Source of the DNA: Secundilactobacillus paracollinoides DSM 15502 = JCM 11969
Lineage (GTDB): Bacteria; Bacillota; Bacilli; Lactobacillales; Lactobacillaceae
NCBI RefSeq assembly: GCF_001311135.1
Contig: NZ_BBAG01000030.1
Location: 1 to 39,174 of the forward strand
Reading direction: 5' to 3'
DNA: 39,174 nucleotides
Positions 1 to 9,117 of the stretch are shown piece after piece; positions within the stretch are counted from its first letter, which is position 1, and each line of letters starts with the position of its first letter. The position numbers were made by a program, and so were the translations under genes. The notes beneath the pieces were generated by a model. The model was given only the letters and a program-made list of their open reading frames with translations. It did no database searches and was not told the DNA's origin.

Positions 1-72
1 ATAATGTCAAAAAACATTTGCTAGGGTAATTCTTCTTTTTGGGATAAACTTATCTCGAAAGGAGATGATAAT

Positions 73-324
73 ATGCAACTAGGTGAACTGATAAAAATTA
101 ATAGAATGAAAAAAAGGTTAACACAAAAGCAACTAGCATCGATAATGATATTTTCGCGCCAAACTATTTCTCGCTGGGAAAATAGAGACGTAAACTTTAA
201 GATTGCAACAATATTAGCATTGAGTGGTGCTCTGTCCGTAGACTCGTGGACATTTGACGTGTCAGAAAAAGAAAGTGTTTATATTGAAATTCATCGAATG
301 AATCATACTGATTCGGATAAATAA
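73..324 (+). CDS. Small XRE-family helix-turn-helix protein
   Basis: This is an 83-residue protein, almost all of it one XRE/Cro-type DNA-binding domain (about residues 4-58), with the recognition-helix signature SRQTISRWEN near residues 28-37. The start is supported by AAAGGAGATG just upstream. It has no membrane segment or sensor domain, so it is either a minimal regulator or a truncated relative of the gene that follows, whose N-terminus is clearly paralogous (MQLGEQLK, SRWEN). Its codons are much more AT-rich than those of the second gene, which suggests a different origin. Target genes are unknown. Confidence 0.75.
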   Translation: MQLGELIKINRMKKRLTQKQLASIMIFSRQTISRWENRDVNFKIATILALSGALSVDSWTFDVSEKESVYIEIHRMNHTDSDK

Positions 325-478
325 CTTTAAATGAAGCTTTCGTAGGAACCTAGAAAATGTGTAGTATTTTGTTGACCTTTGCTTCAGTACAAACATGTCA
401 CAGCCCCTGTAACACCCCAGTTGCTTGGCAAACAATCCGACATCCTGTACCGTAGTTACTGCAGAGGAGGAAGAAATC

Positions 479-1200
479 ATGCAATTAGGGGAACAGCTAA
501 AAACACAACGCGAGAAGCTCCAAATGACGCAACAAGACTTGGCAGAAAGACTCCACGTTACCCGCCAAACAGTTTCACGCTGGGAAAACAACGCAACGTA
601 TCCTAATTTGGATACGCTGGTCGACATCAGCGACGTCCTAAACATTTCATTGGACGACCTACTAAAGGGCGACGACGCCAAAGTAGTCACCGAGATCAGC
701 CACGACGTCAAAACAAAGAACCGCTACAAAAAATTCACCATCACCATCGGCGCCATCTTCGGACTGATCATCATCGGCCTCGGCATCCTAAGCTACGGTC
801 GTGGTACCCAAAACGACACGATTGACCGCATTAATCCGTTCCTTTCCACAACTAGAGGGTTCGCAGTATTACCGCAAAAAACGCCCACCAAGATGGAAAA
901 GGTCACCGAGACTAACACTAAGGGACACAACGTTAAGCGCCGCACAGCCGTCCCACAGCCCGTCACAGCCCACGTTGTCGAGAACGGCTTCGGCGGTGGC
1001 GAGTGGCTCACCTTTTCCGTTGGCGAGATTCCCTCAAAGGGGATGAACTTTGCCTACGTTCAGCATAAGGCAGCTTCGTCAGTCAAGCTACCTTAATCCA
1101 TCGCAACGATGTCCCGAAACTGATCCGCGCCCAACTCGGCGACTACCACGCCTACGACAAAAGATACGACTGGCCCAAATCCTCCTGGAGTCCATTTTAA
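479..1200 (+). CDS. XRE-family regulator with one membrane segment (frameshifted near 1068)
   Basis: The N-terminal XRE helix-turn-helix (about residues 1-60, signature TRQTVSRWEN) is followed by a basic linker and one hydrophobic segment (TITIGAIFGLIIIGLGIL). A polar C-terminal domain that I cannot assign follows. This is the usual layout of membrane-tethered XRE regulators in lactobacilli. The ATG at 479 is chosen because GAGGAGG lies just upstream; a longer in-frame opening at 425 has no such site. The frame stops at 1096, but adding one G at about 1068 continues it through VSQATLIHRNDV to a TAA at 1198-1200, giving about 240 residues. Confidence 0.7.
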
Positions 1201-1211
1201 AACCAACGCAA

Positions 1212-1246
1212 AAACGGCAGGTCCCTCAAAAGGAGCCTGCCGTTTG
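1212..1246. terminator. Bidirectional intrinsic terminator
   Basis: The 10-bp stem AAACGGCAGG / CCTGCCGTTT has a 14-nt loop. It is flanked by A-rich sequence on the left and TTT on the right. It lies between the convergent XRE regulator and transaldolase genes. Confidence 0.7.
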
Positions 1247-1306
1247 TCGTAGTTATCTCATCAAAGGTATCGCAATCACTCGAATCCAGCTATAAACCCA
1301 AGCAAT

Positions 1307-2029
1307 CTACCCTAAAATATGCAACCCAGTGGCCTTAATATCAGCCTCAAAGCCCTTAACCGTGTTCATAGTCACATCATCGCCAGTTTGGCCGAAGTGT
1401 GAAACGAGTTTGGCGATGATTGCCGGCGGAACCGTAATGATGTCCACGCCTGCTTCTTGGGCCTGATAGATGTTGTTGATCTCCCGGGTACTTGCCCACA
1501 AGAGTTCAACTTCGTCGCGTTTGGCGGTCAGGGCCACGCTTTCTTCAACGAACGGCCGTGGATCGGCACCGGTGTCCGCAACCCGGCCGACGAAGATCGA
1601 CACGATACTTGGGGTGCCCGGTTCAATGGCAGCCAGACTTTCGGCCACTTGGTCAGTAGTAGCGATGGCGGTCACGTTGACCTGCACGCCAGCCGCTGTC
1701 AGGTTATGGATCAACTCAGCAGTGGACTGACCGTCCGTGGTACGAATCGGCACCTTCACGTAGACGTTTTTGCCCAAGTCGTGTAACAAATGGGCTTCCT
1801 TTTCCATGGTTGGAAAATCGTTGCTGAAGACTTCAAATGAGATCGGCTCATCTGGGAAGGTCGCCACCGTCTTCTTTGCGAATTCCAGGTAGTTGGTGAC
1901 GCCGGCCTTCTTTAACAAGCTTGGGTTCGTGGTGAACCCGGTCACGAAGTCGTTTTTATTGATGGCCTGCATGTCGCTTAAATCAGCGCCATCGGAGTAA
2001 ATTTTAATTTTGAATGTTGGTGTAGCCAC
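1307..2029 (-). CDS. tal: Transaldolase / fructose-6-phosphate aldolase-like protein
   Basis: A 240-residue class I aldolase of the small transaldolase family, acting in the cytosolic non-oxidative pentose phosphate pathway. Family features visible are the N-terminal IYSDGADL strand, FTTNPSLL, the Schiff-base lysine in VYVKVPI (about residue 92), VNVTAIAT and SIFVGRVADTG. The start is a GTG at 2029 preceded by GAGAGGGG, which overlaps the end of the transketolase gene. The two genes are therefore probably translationally coupled and share one transcript. Whether it is a true transaldolase or a fructose-6-phosphate aldolase cannot be settled from sequence; the transketolase partner favours transaldolase. 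Confidence 0.85.
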   Translation of the reverse strand: MATPTFKIKIYSDGADLSDMQAINKNDFVTGFTTNPSLLKKAGVTNYLEFAKKTVATFPDEPISFEVFSNDFPTMEKEAHLLHDLGKNVYVKVPIRTTDGQSTAELIHNLTAAGVQVNVTAIATTDQVAESLAAIEPGTPSIVSIFVGRVADTGADPRPFVEESVALTAKRDEVELLWASTREINNIYQAQEAGVDIITVPPAIIAKLVSHFGQTGDDVTMNTVKGFEADIKATGLHILG

Positions 2030-2031
2030 GA

Positions 2032-4049
2032 TTATTGCCCCTCTCTAACGGACTGTTTTTCGGAAACGAGACTCAGGAACGCTGTGGCAGTATTTTCGGG
2101 TGTGATACCGAAGCTGTCGATGATGGTTTGAGGATTACCGGACTCGCCAAAGCGGTTGTTGATGCCCAAGGCAATCCCGTTCAAGCCAATGTAGTGTTCC
2201 CAACCCATGGTGGTGCCTAACTCGATCGATACCCGTTTTGTCACGGCTGACGGCAGGACAGATTCCTTGTATTCAGCTGACTGGGCGTCGAAGAGTTCAA
2301 AGGATGGCATGGAGACCACTGAAACGTCATGGCCTTGTTCACGCAGTTGCGTTTGGGCAGCTACTGCGACGTGGACTTCCGAACCAGTGGCAATCAAGAT
2401 CCCTTCTGGCACATCACCCTTTGATGGGGAGAGCACGTAACCACCATGTTTTACGCCTTCGTCGGCTAACGTTTCTGTCAGTGGCAATGTTGGCAGGTCT
2501 TGCCGTGACAGCACCAAAATGGTTGGGGTATTGGAAGCTGCCAGAGCAACCCGCCATGCCGCTGTTGTTTCATTGGTGTCAGCAGGACGGATGACGTTCA
2601 CGTTTGGCATTGCCCGGAAACTCATCAGATGTTCGATGGGTTCGTGGGTCGGGCCGTCTTCACCAACGGCAACGGAGTCGTGGGTGAAAATGTAGGTGGC
2701 TGGAATCTGTTGAATTGCAGCCAACCGGATGGCTGCGCGCATGTAGTCCGAGAAGACAAAGAACGTGCTGGCAAACGCGTGGATCCCGCCGTGCAGGATC
2801 ATCCCATTGACAGCCGTCGCTTCACCGAATTCCCGCACGCCAAACCAGATGTTCTGGCCAGCTGGCGCGTTGGCTCGTAAGCAGTTGCTGTTTTAATGTT
2901 CGTTTTGTTTGAAGCGAAGAGGTCAGCTGAACCACCCCAAAAGCTTGGCAGCTGCTGAGAAATGGCGCCGATGATGCGCTGGCTGGTGTTCCGCCCGGAT
3001 TCCTTTTCGCCGACGTGGCTTACTGGGAGATCCAGGTCGAAGTGAACGGGTTTGAAGCCGTTTAAGAACCGCTCAGCCAGTTCTGGGAACTGCCGGGTGT
3101 ATTCGTCAAACAGGTTTGTCCAATCAGCTTCAGCGTCGATCCCGCGGTTCTTCACGTTAGACTTGAAGTTATCGGTTACGTCTTCAGGCACTTCAAATGG
3201 GGCGTAGTGCCACCCGAGCGCTTCTCGGGTAGCAGCCATGTTGGCTTCACCCAACGGCTTACCGTGCACAGTGTTAGTACCTGCAACCGGTGACCCAAAC
3301 CCGATGATTGTTTTAACATCGATCAGCGTTGGCTGGTTCGGGTTGGCCTTCGCCGTTTCAATCGCAGCGTTAATTTCCGCCATATTATTGCCGTCAGCCA
3401 CGTGGAGAACCTGCCAGTCGTAGCTTCGAAACGTTCGGAGACGTTTTCGGTAAACGCCATACTGGTGGGGCCATCGAGTGAAATATTGTTGTCATCGTAA
3501 AGCACGATCAATTTTCCGAGTTTCAAATGGCCCGCCAAACTTGCGGATTCATGTGAGACGCCTTCCATGAGGTCGCCGTCGCCAGAAATGACGTAAGTGT
3601 AGTGGTCCATAATATTGAAACCGGGTTGGTTGTACTGGGCAGCCAAATGGTTTTCCGCCATCGCCATCCCAACCGCCATCCGAGGCCTTGACCAAGGGGA
3701 CCGGTGGTTGCTTCAACCCCGTCAACGATCCCGTATTCGGGGTGACCAGGGGTTTTTGATTGGAACTGGCGGAACTGCTTCAGTCTTCAATAGAAAGATT
3801 GAAGCCAGAAAGGTGCAGCAGGCTGTAAAGCAATGCAGAACCATGGCCGGCTGAAAGCACAAACCGGTCGCGGTTGACCCACTTTTGGTCAGTGGGGTTA
3901 ATGTTTAAATGTTTTGTCCATAATGTGTAGGCCATTGGGGCAACGCCTAATGGGAGCCCCGGGTGACCTGAATTGGCCTTTTCAATCATATCAACGCTCA
4001 AAAAACGTAAGGCGTTGATTGATCTTTGGTCTAGGCTAGTATTTTGCAT
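2032..4049 (-). CDS. tkt: Transketolase (four apparent single-base deletions)
   Basis: Thiamine-diphosphate transketolase of the pentose phosphate pathway. The N-terminus ([20 protein letters not shown]), the ThDP/Mg motif region [12 protein letters not shown], the pyrimidine-domain part ([16 protein letters not shown]) and the C-terminal domain ([10 protein letters not shown]) are all present in order. The reading frame breaks near 3783, 3680, 3415 and 2865. At each break adding one base restores the family sequence, for example [20 protein letters not shown] and [17 protein letters not shown]. The repaired length of about 672 residues matches the family. The start ATG at 4049 has GGAG upstream, and transaldolase follows directly. 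Confidence 0.85.
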
Positions 4050-4073
4050 GTAATCACGCTCCTATGTCCAGAA

Positions 4074-4102
4074 AATATACGGTATTATTGACAGAATGTC
4101 AA
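4074..4102 (-). promoter_or_regulatory. Sigma-A promoter for tkt-tal
   Basis: On the minus strand TTGACA, a 17-nt spacer and TATATT end 24 bases before the transketolase start codon. This is close to consensus at the expected place. Confidence 0.75.
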
Positions 4103-5143
4103 CTCAACTGACTGAAATGGTATACCTGAAAATTTTGACATTTTCAAGTGTTCTGATCCAGTTAAACGAGTTATGAAAACAACGCATGAAAGGGAATAAA
4201 GCGCTGTCTTCAAAATGTGGTCTGGTATTCTTCTGAAAGGCATAGGTCATGCGACAAAAGCCTGAAACAAATTTCATTTCTGATTTATTTTTAAACCATC
4301 AATGACGGGAAAGTTCATTGATATTTTCAAGTAAAAATTGAATGAAAGCTGGCAACACGCGGACAGTGGGAATACTGTCCTGGGAATGCAACGCGTTACT
4401 TTCAGTCGCTTTCATAGTTCTTACATGGAATTAAAACAATTTAATGAAATTATTTGTAAAGTTTAATTGTACTATACTCGATTCGGTCCCAAAAAGCGAG
4501 GAAGTTAGCTGAATTAATTAGAATATTTTCTTATTTTCTCATTATTGAGCTTGGTAGTTATCAGTGTTAAATGAGCTGATTTGCTTGCTGAATTCGTTGC
4601 ATTGCGTCATTTGGCACTCCACTTACATAGCGCGCATAGTCTCAATTGCCTAAGTATCGCATTATAATCACCCTCAGTTCGCAGAGAATCCGCCTTTGAC
4701 TGCCAACAACTTACTGATAGCAATACTTCTAACAGAGTGTTACTTAACATAGAGAGTCCTATTATTAGTAATTACTTTGCACTGAAGGGAGTCTCGACTA
4801 ACACTGTGAGACTCAATAAGTATCCTAAGGTAAGCAGTATTTCTAACCACTACGTTTTACAATTGGTATAGCTCGACAATCAAGCCGTACCTTTGCAGAA
4901 TGATTTGCAAATTCAAGCAATAATGTCATTTGAAAATAACCGATAATGTCAGTAAAAGAATATACAAATGGCGATTAAGGAGTCTGAATTTCATAAACAC
5001 CAGTCATAAATCTTCAAATAAGACCCGACAATAGCATTTTTATATCTCAAACTAGCAGTTTATTGTCCTGGAACCGTTTTTATTATGATAGAATAGGCTC
5101 AGTTAATACCGAGTTAATCATAACTGAAAGATGGGTGTTGTTG
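4103..5143. other. Non-coding gap of about 1 kb with foldable sequence
   Basis: I see no credible ORF here. The segment holds the hairpin ATCAATGA / TCATTGAT (about 4299-4323), a nested structure at 4342-4415 (outer ATGAAAGC / GCTTTCAT, inner GGACAGT / ACTGTCC) and a remnant of repeat family B (about 4590-4745). The rest is AT-rich sequence that I cannot assign. Confidence 0.5.
4590..4745 (-). repeat. Family B repeat remnant (core deleted)
   Basis: It keeps the core-edge sequence CATTTGGCACTCCA and the conserved distal arm CAGAGAATCCGCC...GACTGC...GATAGCAATACTTC shared with the copies at 16.0, 24.6 and 28.7 kb. Almost all of the 150-bp core is missing. Confidence 0.6.
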
Positions 5144-5850
5144 ATGAACGGGTTTATTGGTGAATTTTTTGGCACGATGGTCTTGATTTTGTTGGGCGCT
5201 GGGACCGGTGCCAGTATGAACTTGAACAAAACGTATGCGAAGGGGTCGAATTGGCTGTATGCCAGTCTTTCCTGGGGGATTGCGGTGACCATGGGTGTTT
5301 ACGTAGCTGGCATGCTGGCTCTCAGGGGCATCTCAATCCCGCAGTCACGATTCCCTATGCCATTTTTGGGTTGTTTCCCTGGCACGATGTGTTGCCGTAT
5401 TTACTTGGCCAATTTCTCGGGGCCTTCGTGGGTGCCACGCTGGTCATGATTCAATTCTATCCACACTTTAAAGCCAGTTCAGACGAAGCCGCGGGGAACT
5501 CTGTGGGCATTTTTGCGACTCGGCCGGCCATCAAGTCACCGGTGTTTAACCTGTTGTCTGAAATCATTGCCACCTTTGCGTTTGTCTTTATTTTGCTGAA
5601 CCTTGGTAACTTCACGCAGGGGCTTAAACCGCTGATTGTTGGGCTATTGATCATGGTTGTTGGTACCGGTCTTGGGACCACAACTGGCTTTGCGCTGAAC
5701 CCCGCCCGTGATTGGGCACCACGGTTTGCGTATACCATTTGGCCCGTGCCACATAAGGGGAATGCCGAATGGGGCTACGCTTGGGTACCGATGTGCGGAC
5801 CGCTGATCGGTGGTCTGATTGCGACCGGTCTAGAGACGCTGTTGAAGTGA
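5144..5850 (+). CDS. glpF: Glycerol facilitator / aquaporin family channel (one frameshift)
   Basis: Major intrinsic protein family channel for glycerol, water or small solutes in the cytoplasmic membrane. Both half-membrane NPA motifs are visible (GHLNPAVTIP and ALNPARDWAPR), with hydrophobic segments between them. The aspartate in NPARD is typical of glycerol-permeable members. The frame breaks near 5318 (AGMLA to SQGHLNPAVT); one added base joins the halves into about 235 residues, normal for the family. I place the start at ATG 5144, giving the usual MNGFIGEFFGTMVLILLG beginning. No glycerol kinase is adjacent, so the substrate is uncertain. Confidence 0.8.
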
Positions 5851-5933
5851 CATCATTGTGTGCATTTGACGTTGTATAATGGTCGTGACTTAAATCCAGC
5901 TGGCGTACGCGTCAGCAGTTAGGAAGCGATAGG

Positions 5934-6701
5934 ATGTTTGATCAAAATAGTTTCTCACTCGCCGGCAAGGTGGCCCTTATCACAGGTGGCGCCCACGGGC
6001 TGGGGCAGTTCTACTCAATTGCGCTATCTGAATACGGCGCGGATATTTTTGTGGTCAGTGCCTCACAGCGTGGTTGGGACGAGACCAAGGAAAAGGTCGA
6101 GGCAAACGGCCAACAGGTGGCGTTTCTGCAACAGGATATTACCGATCCAGATGCGGCGGATGCCATTGTGCAGGCAGTGATTGAAAAATTTGGCCACCTC
6201 GACATTCTCGTTAATAATGCGGGGATCCAACTGCGCAACGACGTGCTCGAGTTCAAGGATGAGGATTGGCGCAAGGTTATTGATGTCAATCTCAATGGGT
6301 TATACTACCTGTCCCATGCGGCTGCCAAGGTAATGGCTGACCAGCAACACGGGAAAATCATCAACATTGGATCGATGCAGTCGTACCGCGCGGGCAAACG
6401 GATATTCCCATACGCCGCCAGTAAGCACGCTGTGATGGGGCTGACTAAAGCCTATGCGGATGCGCTCGCACCGTACCATATTCAAGTGAATGGTCTAGCA
6501 CCGGGCTATATCAGCACCGACATGACCAAACCACTCCAGGAGGATCCCGTTCGCGGGCCGGAGATTGCTGCCCACATTCCATCAGGGGACTGGGGAAAAC
6601 CTGAACAGCTCATGGGGCCGATGGTCTTTCTTGCCAGCGCCGCCTCCGACTATGTCACCGGCGTGATGCTGCCAGTTGATGGCGGTTACCTCCTGCGCTA
6701 G
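5934..6701 (+). CDS. Short-chain dehydrogenase, gluconate/deoxygluconate dehydrogenase-like
   Basis: A 255-residue classical SDR oxidoreductase. The cofactor motif TGGAHGLG lies at residues 17-24, NNAG at 94-97, and the catalytic set N119, S147, Y160, K164 is intact. VTGVMLPVDGGY at the end is typical. The overall sequence resembles gluconate 5-dehydrogenase and 2-deoxy-D-gluconate 3-dehydrogenase (KduD) proteins, but no sugar-acid genes are adjacent, so the substrate is inferred only. The start ATG has AGGAAGCGATAGG before it. A TATAAT at 5875 may belong to its promoter. Confidence 0.8.
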   Translation: MFDQNSFSLAGKVALITGGAHGLGQFYSIALSEYGADIFVVSASQRGWDETKEKVEANGQQVAFLQQDITDPDAADAIVQAVIEKFGHLDILVNNAGIQLRNDVLEFKDEDWRKVIDVNLNGLYYLSHAAAKVMADQQHGKIINIGSMQSYRAGKRIFPYAASKHAVMGLTKAYADALAPYHIQVNGLAPGYISTDMTKPLQEDPVRGPEIAAHIPSGDWGKPEQLMGPMVFLASAASDYVTGVMLPVDGGYLLR

Positions 6702-6740
6702 GTTGCATTAATGAATCGCTTTCATTTTACGAAACTGTGC

Positions 6741-6746
6741 TATACT
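6741..6746 (+). promoter_or_regulatory. Probable -10 element of the TPP-riboswitch transcript
   Basis: TATACT lies about 25 bases before the aptamer. No clear -35 is seen. The sequence TGAATCGCTTTCA at about 6713-6725 resembles a catabolite-control operator one base short, which is a weak signal. Confidence 0.4.
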
Positions 6747-6769
6747 AAAACTTGTAATTCAATAATCTA

Positions 6770-6906
6770 ACTAGGGGCGCAATTTGCTGAGACGGTTTTT
6801 ACCGAACCCTTTGAACCTGTGAGCCAACACTCGCGAAGGAAAGTTAACGGATAATCAATGATGATTAAACGACCGACCAGCCTGTTGTCTCCTGGTCGGT
6901 ATTTTG
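6770..6906 (+). promoter_or_regulatory. TPP riboswitch with terminator, upstream of tenA
   Basis: The thiamine pyrophosphate (THI-box) core is present in order: GGGGCGC, CTGAGA (6787-6792), ACCCTTTGAACCTG, then CCAACACTCGCGAAGGAA. It is followed by the hairpin ACCGACCAG / CTGGTCGGT (6872-6900) and ATTTTG, a terminator-like expression platform. Riboswitches of this class turn genes off when TPP is abundant, which fits the thiamine-salvage gene that follows. Confidence 0.9.
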
Positions 6907-6939
6907 TTGCCCGCTTTTTTAAAACGAGGAGGACCCACA

Positions 6940-7599
6940 TTGACCACCTTTACAACGCAAATCCACACAGCTGCTGAACCATGCTGGCAAAAGAGCTTTG
7001 ACCACCCATTTGTGCACGAGATTGGCGACGGTTCACTGCCTAACGACGTGTTCCGTTACTATTTGATTCAGGACCGCTATTATCTCAACGAATTTGGCAA
7101 GCTCCATGAAAAAATTGCTGAAAAATTAACGGACAAAGAAGACGTCGACTTTCTAATGGCTGGCGCTCAGGGTCTCAAGGACGGCGAAATCGCTGTCCGA
7201 GAAGGCTTCTTTGACCGGTTGGGCATCACGCCGGATGAGATCGCCCACACACCGATGGCTCCAACCGCTTATAACTACGTGAACCATATGTACTCAGAAT
7301 TAGACCGAGGAACACCGGGCCGTGCCATTGCGGGATTGTTGCCATGCTACTGGCTGTACAACGAAATTGGCCAACGCTTGATAGCGGCCGGCTCACCCGT
7401 TGAGCTGTACGAACGTTGGATCGAAACGTATGACAGCGACGACTATACCGATAGTGTGAACACGATGATCCAGTTGACCAACAAGACGGCTGACAATGCG
7501 GATGACACGGAGCGCGCGCAGATGCAGGATTCGTTTGTGCGGAGTAGTGCCTATGAATTGGCGTTTTGGCAGATGGCGATGGATAAACAGGCGTGGTGA
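6940..7599 (+). CDS. tenA: Thiaminase II / aminopyrimidine aminohydrolase
   Basis: A 219-residue TenA protein that hydrolyses aminopyrimidine breakdown products of thiamine (or thiamine itself) for salvage of the pyrimidine moiety. The nucleophile is Cys136 in LLPCYWLYNEIG, Asp45 is in LIQDRYYL, and the late glutamate is in YELAFWQMA. The start is taken as TTG 6940 because AGGAGG lies seven bases upstream; the frame opens earlier inside the riboswitch terminator, which cannot be coding. The gene stands alone under the TPP riboswitch with no thiD, thiM or thiE beside it. Its TGA stop is the first sequence of a family A hairpin element. Confidence 0.92.
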   Translation: MTTFTTQIHTAAEPCWQKSFDHPFVHEIGDGSLPNDVFRYYLIQDRYYLNEFGKLHEKIAEKLTDKEDVDFLMAGAQGLKDGEIAVREGFFDRLGITPDEIAHTPMAPTAYNYVNHMYSELDRGTPGRAIAGLLPCYWLYNEIGQRLIAAGSPVELYERWIETYDSDDYTDSVNTMIQLTNKTADNADDTERAQMQDSFVRSSAYELAFWQMAMDKQAW

Positions 7600-7742
7600 G
7601 CGTGGAGAAAAACGGTTTGAGGGCGGCGCCTAAGCGACTCTGACAGAAATGCCCGAACCTGGCATTTTTGTCAGAGTCGCTTAGGCAGTAGCCCTCAGTT
7701 TTTCGGAACGCGTTATGGCACGGCTGCCAAGAAAGAGAAAAT
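7598..7742 (+). repeat. Family A hairpin element, copy 1 (tandem array of three)
   Basis: It starts GAGCGTGG inside the tenA stop codon. Lower arms AAAAAC / GTTTTT and TGAGGGC / GCCCTCA are separated by the GGTT bulge. The variable inner stem begins GCCTAAGCGACTCTGACAG and closes on the 7-nt loop CGAACCT. The 3' tail is CGGAACGCGTTATGGCACGG. It repeats after exactly 145 bp. Confidence 0.9.
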
Positions 7743-7887
7743 GAGCGTGGAACAAGGCGGTTAAGGGGCGGAGTGTAACGAACTCGGGCAGAAAAGTCTG
7801 GGCCTGACTTTTTTGCCCGAGTTCGTTACACAGTAGCCCCTTGCCTTGTGGAACGCGTTACGGCACGGCTGCCAAGAAAGAGAAAAT
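7743..7887 (+). repeat. Family A hairpin element, copy 2
   Basis: The flanks GAGCGTGG and GGAACGCGTTACGGCACGG are nearly identical to copy 1, but every stem differs: lower arms AAGGC / GCCTT and AAGGGGC / GCCCCTT, inner stem GTGTAACGAACTCGGGCAG, loop TGGGCCT. Confidence 0.9.
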
Positions 7888-8026
7888 GAGCGTGGAACGA
7901 ACCGGTTAAAGACTGGAGCAGAAGCGGACTCTGTTATAAAATCCCGGGCTTGGATTTTGTAACAGAGTCCGCTTCTGTGCAAGTCTTTGGTTTGTGGAAC
8001 GCGTTACGGCACTGCTGCCAAGAAAG
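7888..8026 (+). repeat. Family A hairpin element, copy 3
   Basis: Same flanks again. The lower arm AAAGACT / AGTCTTT follows the GGTT bulge, the inner stem is GCAGAAGCGGACTCTGTTAT and the loop CGGGCTT. Its stem set matches that of the distant copy at 29373-29508 rather than its neighbours. Confidence 0.9.
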
Positions 8027-8154
8027 CCCTAAACACAAGTAAACTAATGACATGTACACCACTAGCAAAAAACTAAAAAGCTAAATCCCACCTTGTAACC
8101 CATCACCAACCCATCTATAATCGCCTTTAAACCATAGCAAAGTGAGACGATCCA

Positions 8155-8643
8155 ATGAAAATTCAAAACATAACGGCCAACAACGACGCCGAAATGGCAG
8201 CGATTCTCCGCACTGACCTTGAAGATCTTAACCTGAACTTACCCGGAACAGCCTACTTTGACCCGTTCGTTGACCATTTGAGTGCTTGGTACGACAAAAC
8301 GCCCAATGCGACTTACTACGTTGCTATCAGCGATGACCAGCACGTGATGGGCGGTTGCGGCGTGGGACCGATCGCGCCTGAAGATGGTATCGCAGAGTTG
8401 CAAAAGCTGTATGTATCGCCCGATTACCGGCGCCAGGGTGTGGCAAAGTCACTCATTCCAGAGTGTTTTGCGTACGCTAAAGCACACTATGACTATCTGT
8501 ATCTCGAAACGTTTCACCAGATGATTGCCGCGAATACCCTTTATCAATCATTAGGGTTTGACCAGTTGACGAAGCCATTACCGCAGTCAGAACATGGCGC
8601 TTGCGATACTTGGTATTTGATGGCTTTAGGAGAGCACAAATAA
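8155..8643 (+). CDS. GNAT-family N-acetyltransferase
   Basis: A 162-residue single-domain GNAT protein that would transfer an acetyl group from acetyl-CoA to an unknown acceptor. The acetyl-CoA motif is LQKLYVSPDYRRQGVAKSL (about residues 82-100), followed by a second helix and ANTLYQSLGF. GTGAGACGATCC precedes the start. It is monocistronic between the hairpin array and the Met T-box. Nothing in the context identifies the substrate. Confidence 0.75.
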   Translation: MKIQNITANNDAEMAAILRTDLEDLNLNLPGTAYFDPFVDHLSAWYDKTPNATYYVAISDDQHVMGGCGVGPIAPEDGIAELQKLYVSPDYRRQGVAKSLIPECFAYAKAHYDYLYLETFHQMIAANTLYQSLGFDQLTKPLPQSEHGACDTWYLMALGEHK

Positions 8644-8776
8644 GAATTCACTTTGGTATTCATTTTCTGGAGTGGTTCCAGAAAGATGGTTATCGTTCGT
8701 TCACCACACAATGTTAGCGCAGTGAAGCGATGTAACAGGATTATTTGAATCTGAAATCTAGTTTTGATCGTCACTC

Positions 8777-8805
8777 TTGACAAAATTAAAATTATCGCCT
8801 ATATT
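8777..8805 (+). promoter_or_regulatory. Sigma-A promoter of the Met T-box leader
   Basis: TTGACA, a 17-nt spacer and TATATT lie about 30 bases before the T-box stem I. Confidence 0.8.
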
Positions 8806-8814
8806 TGTCATTAA

Positions 8815-9078
8815 ATTTTAATTCGCTAATAACTTTGAAGAGAAGAGACCAAGTTGCGCAGTCACAGAGAACTCCGGTAGGTGAAAGGGAGGGCCTGCAA
8901 CGCTTGCGAGAATGAGCTCTGAGTAGTTGGTCACCGGTTCAAGCTGGTGGCTCGGTGGCAGCCGTTAAAATGTCGGTAAGCAATTACCGGTAAGGTGTTT
9001 ATACTCATAAACACGAACTTGGGTGGTACCGCGACCTTCTCGCCCCTTGTCATTTCGATGGCAAGGGGTCTTTTTATT
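8815..9078 (+). promoter_or_regulatory. T-box leader, methionine specifier (AUG)
   Basis: Stem I carries AGAGAAC and GGTAGGTGAAAGGG. The specifier-loop strand reads GAGA-ATG-A-GCTCTGAG with the ATG at 8912-8914. The T-box sequence GGGTGGTACCGCG is at 9021-9033, followed by the terminator GCCCCTTGTC / GGCAAGGGGTCTTTTT (9042-9076). Uncharged tRNA-Met would favour antitermination. The AUG specifier agrees with the methionine-synthesis gene downstream. Confidence 0.9.
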
Positions 9079-9117
9079 GGCAAATTTATCGAAAACAATT
9101 TCTGGAGGAAAACAAAC

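Noticed and set aside
2032..4049. Programmed ribosomal frameshifting in tkt and other genes
   Set aside because: Breaks occur in many unrelated genes, up to four per gene, without shared slippery sequences. Single-base sequence error explains them better.
5866..5880. TTGACG close to TATAAT before the SDR gene as one promoter
   Set aside because: The spacing between the two hexamers is only a few bases, so they cannot form a -35/-10 pair. The TATAAT alone may still be used.
7598..8026. CRISPR-like array (three regular repeats at 145-bp period)
   Set aside because: Repeats are 145 bp, the variable parts are self-complementary stems rather than spacers, and no cas gene is present.
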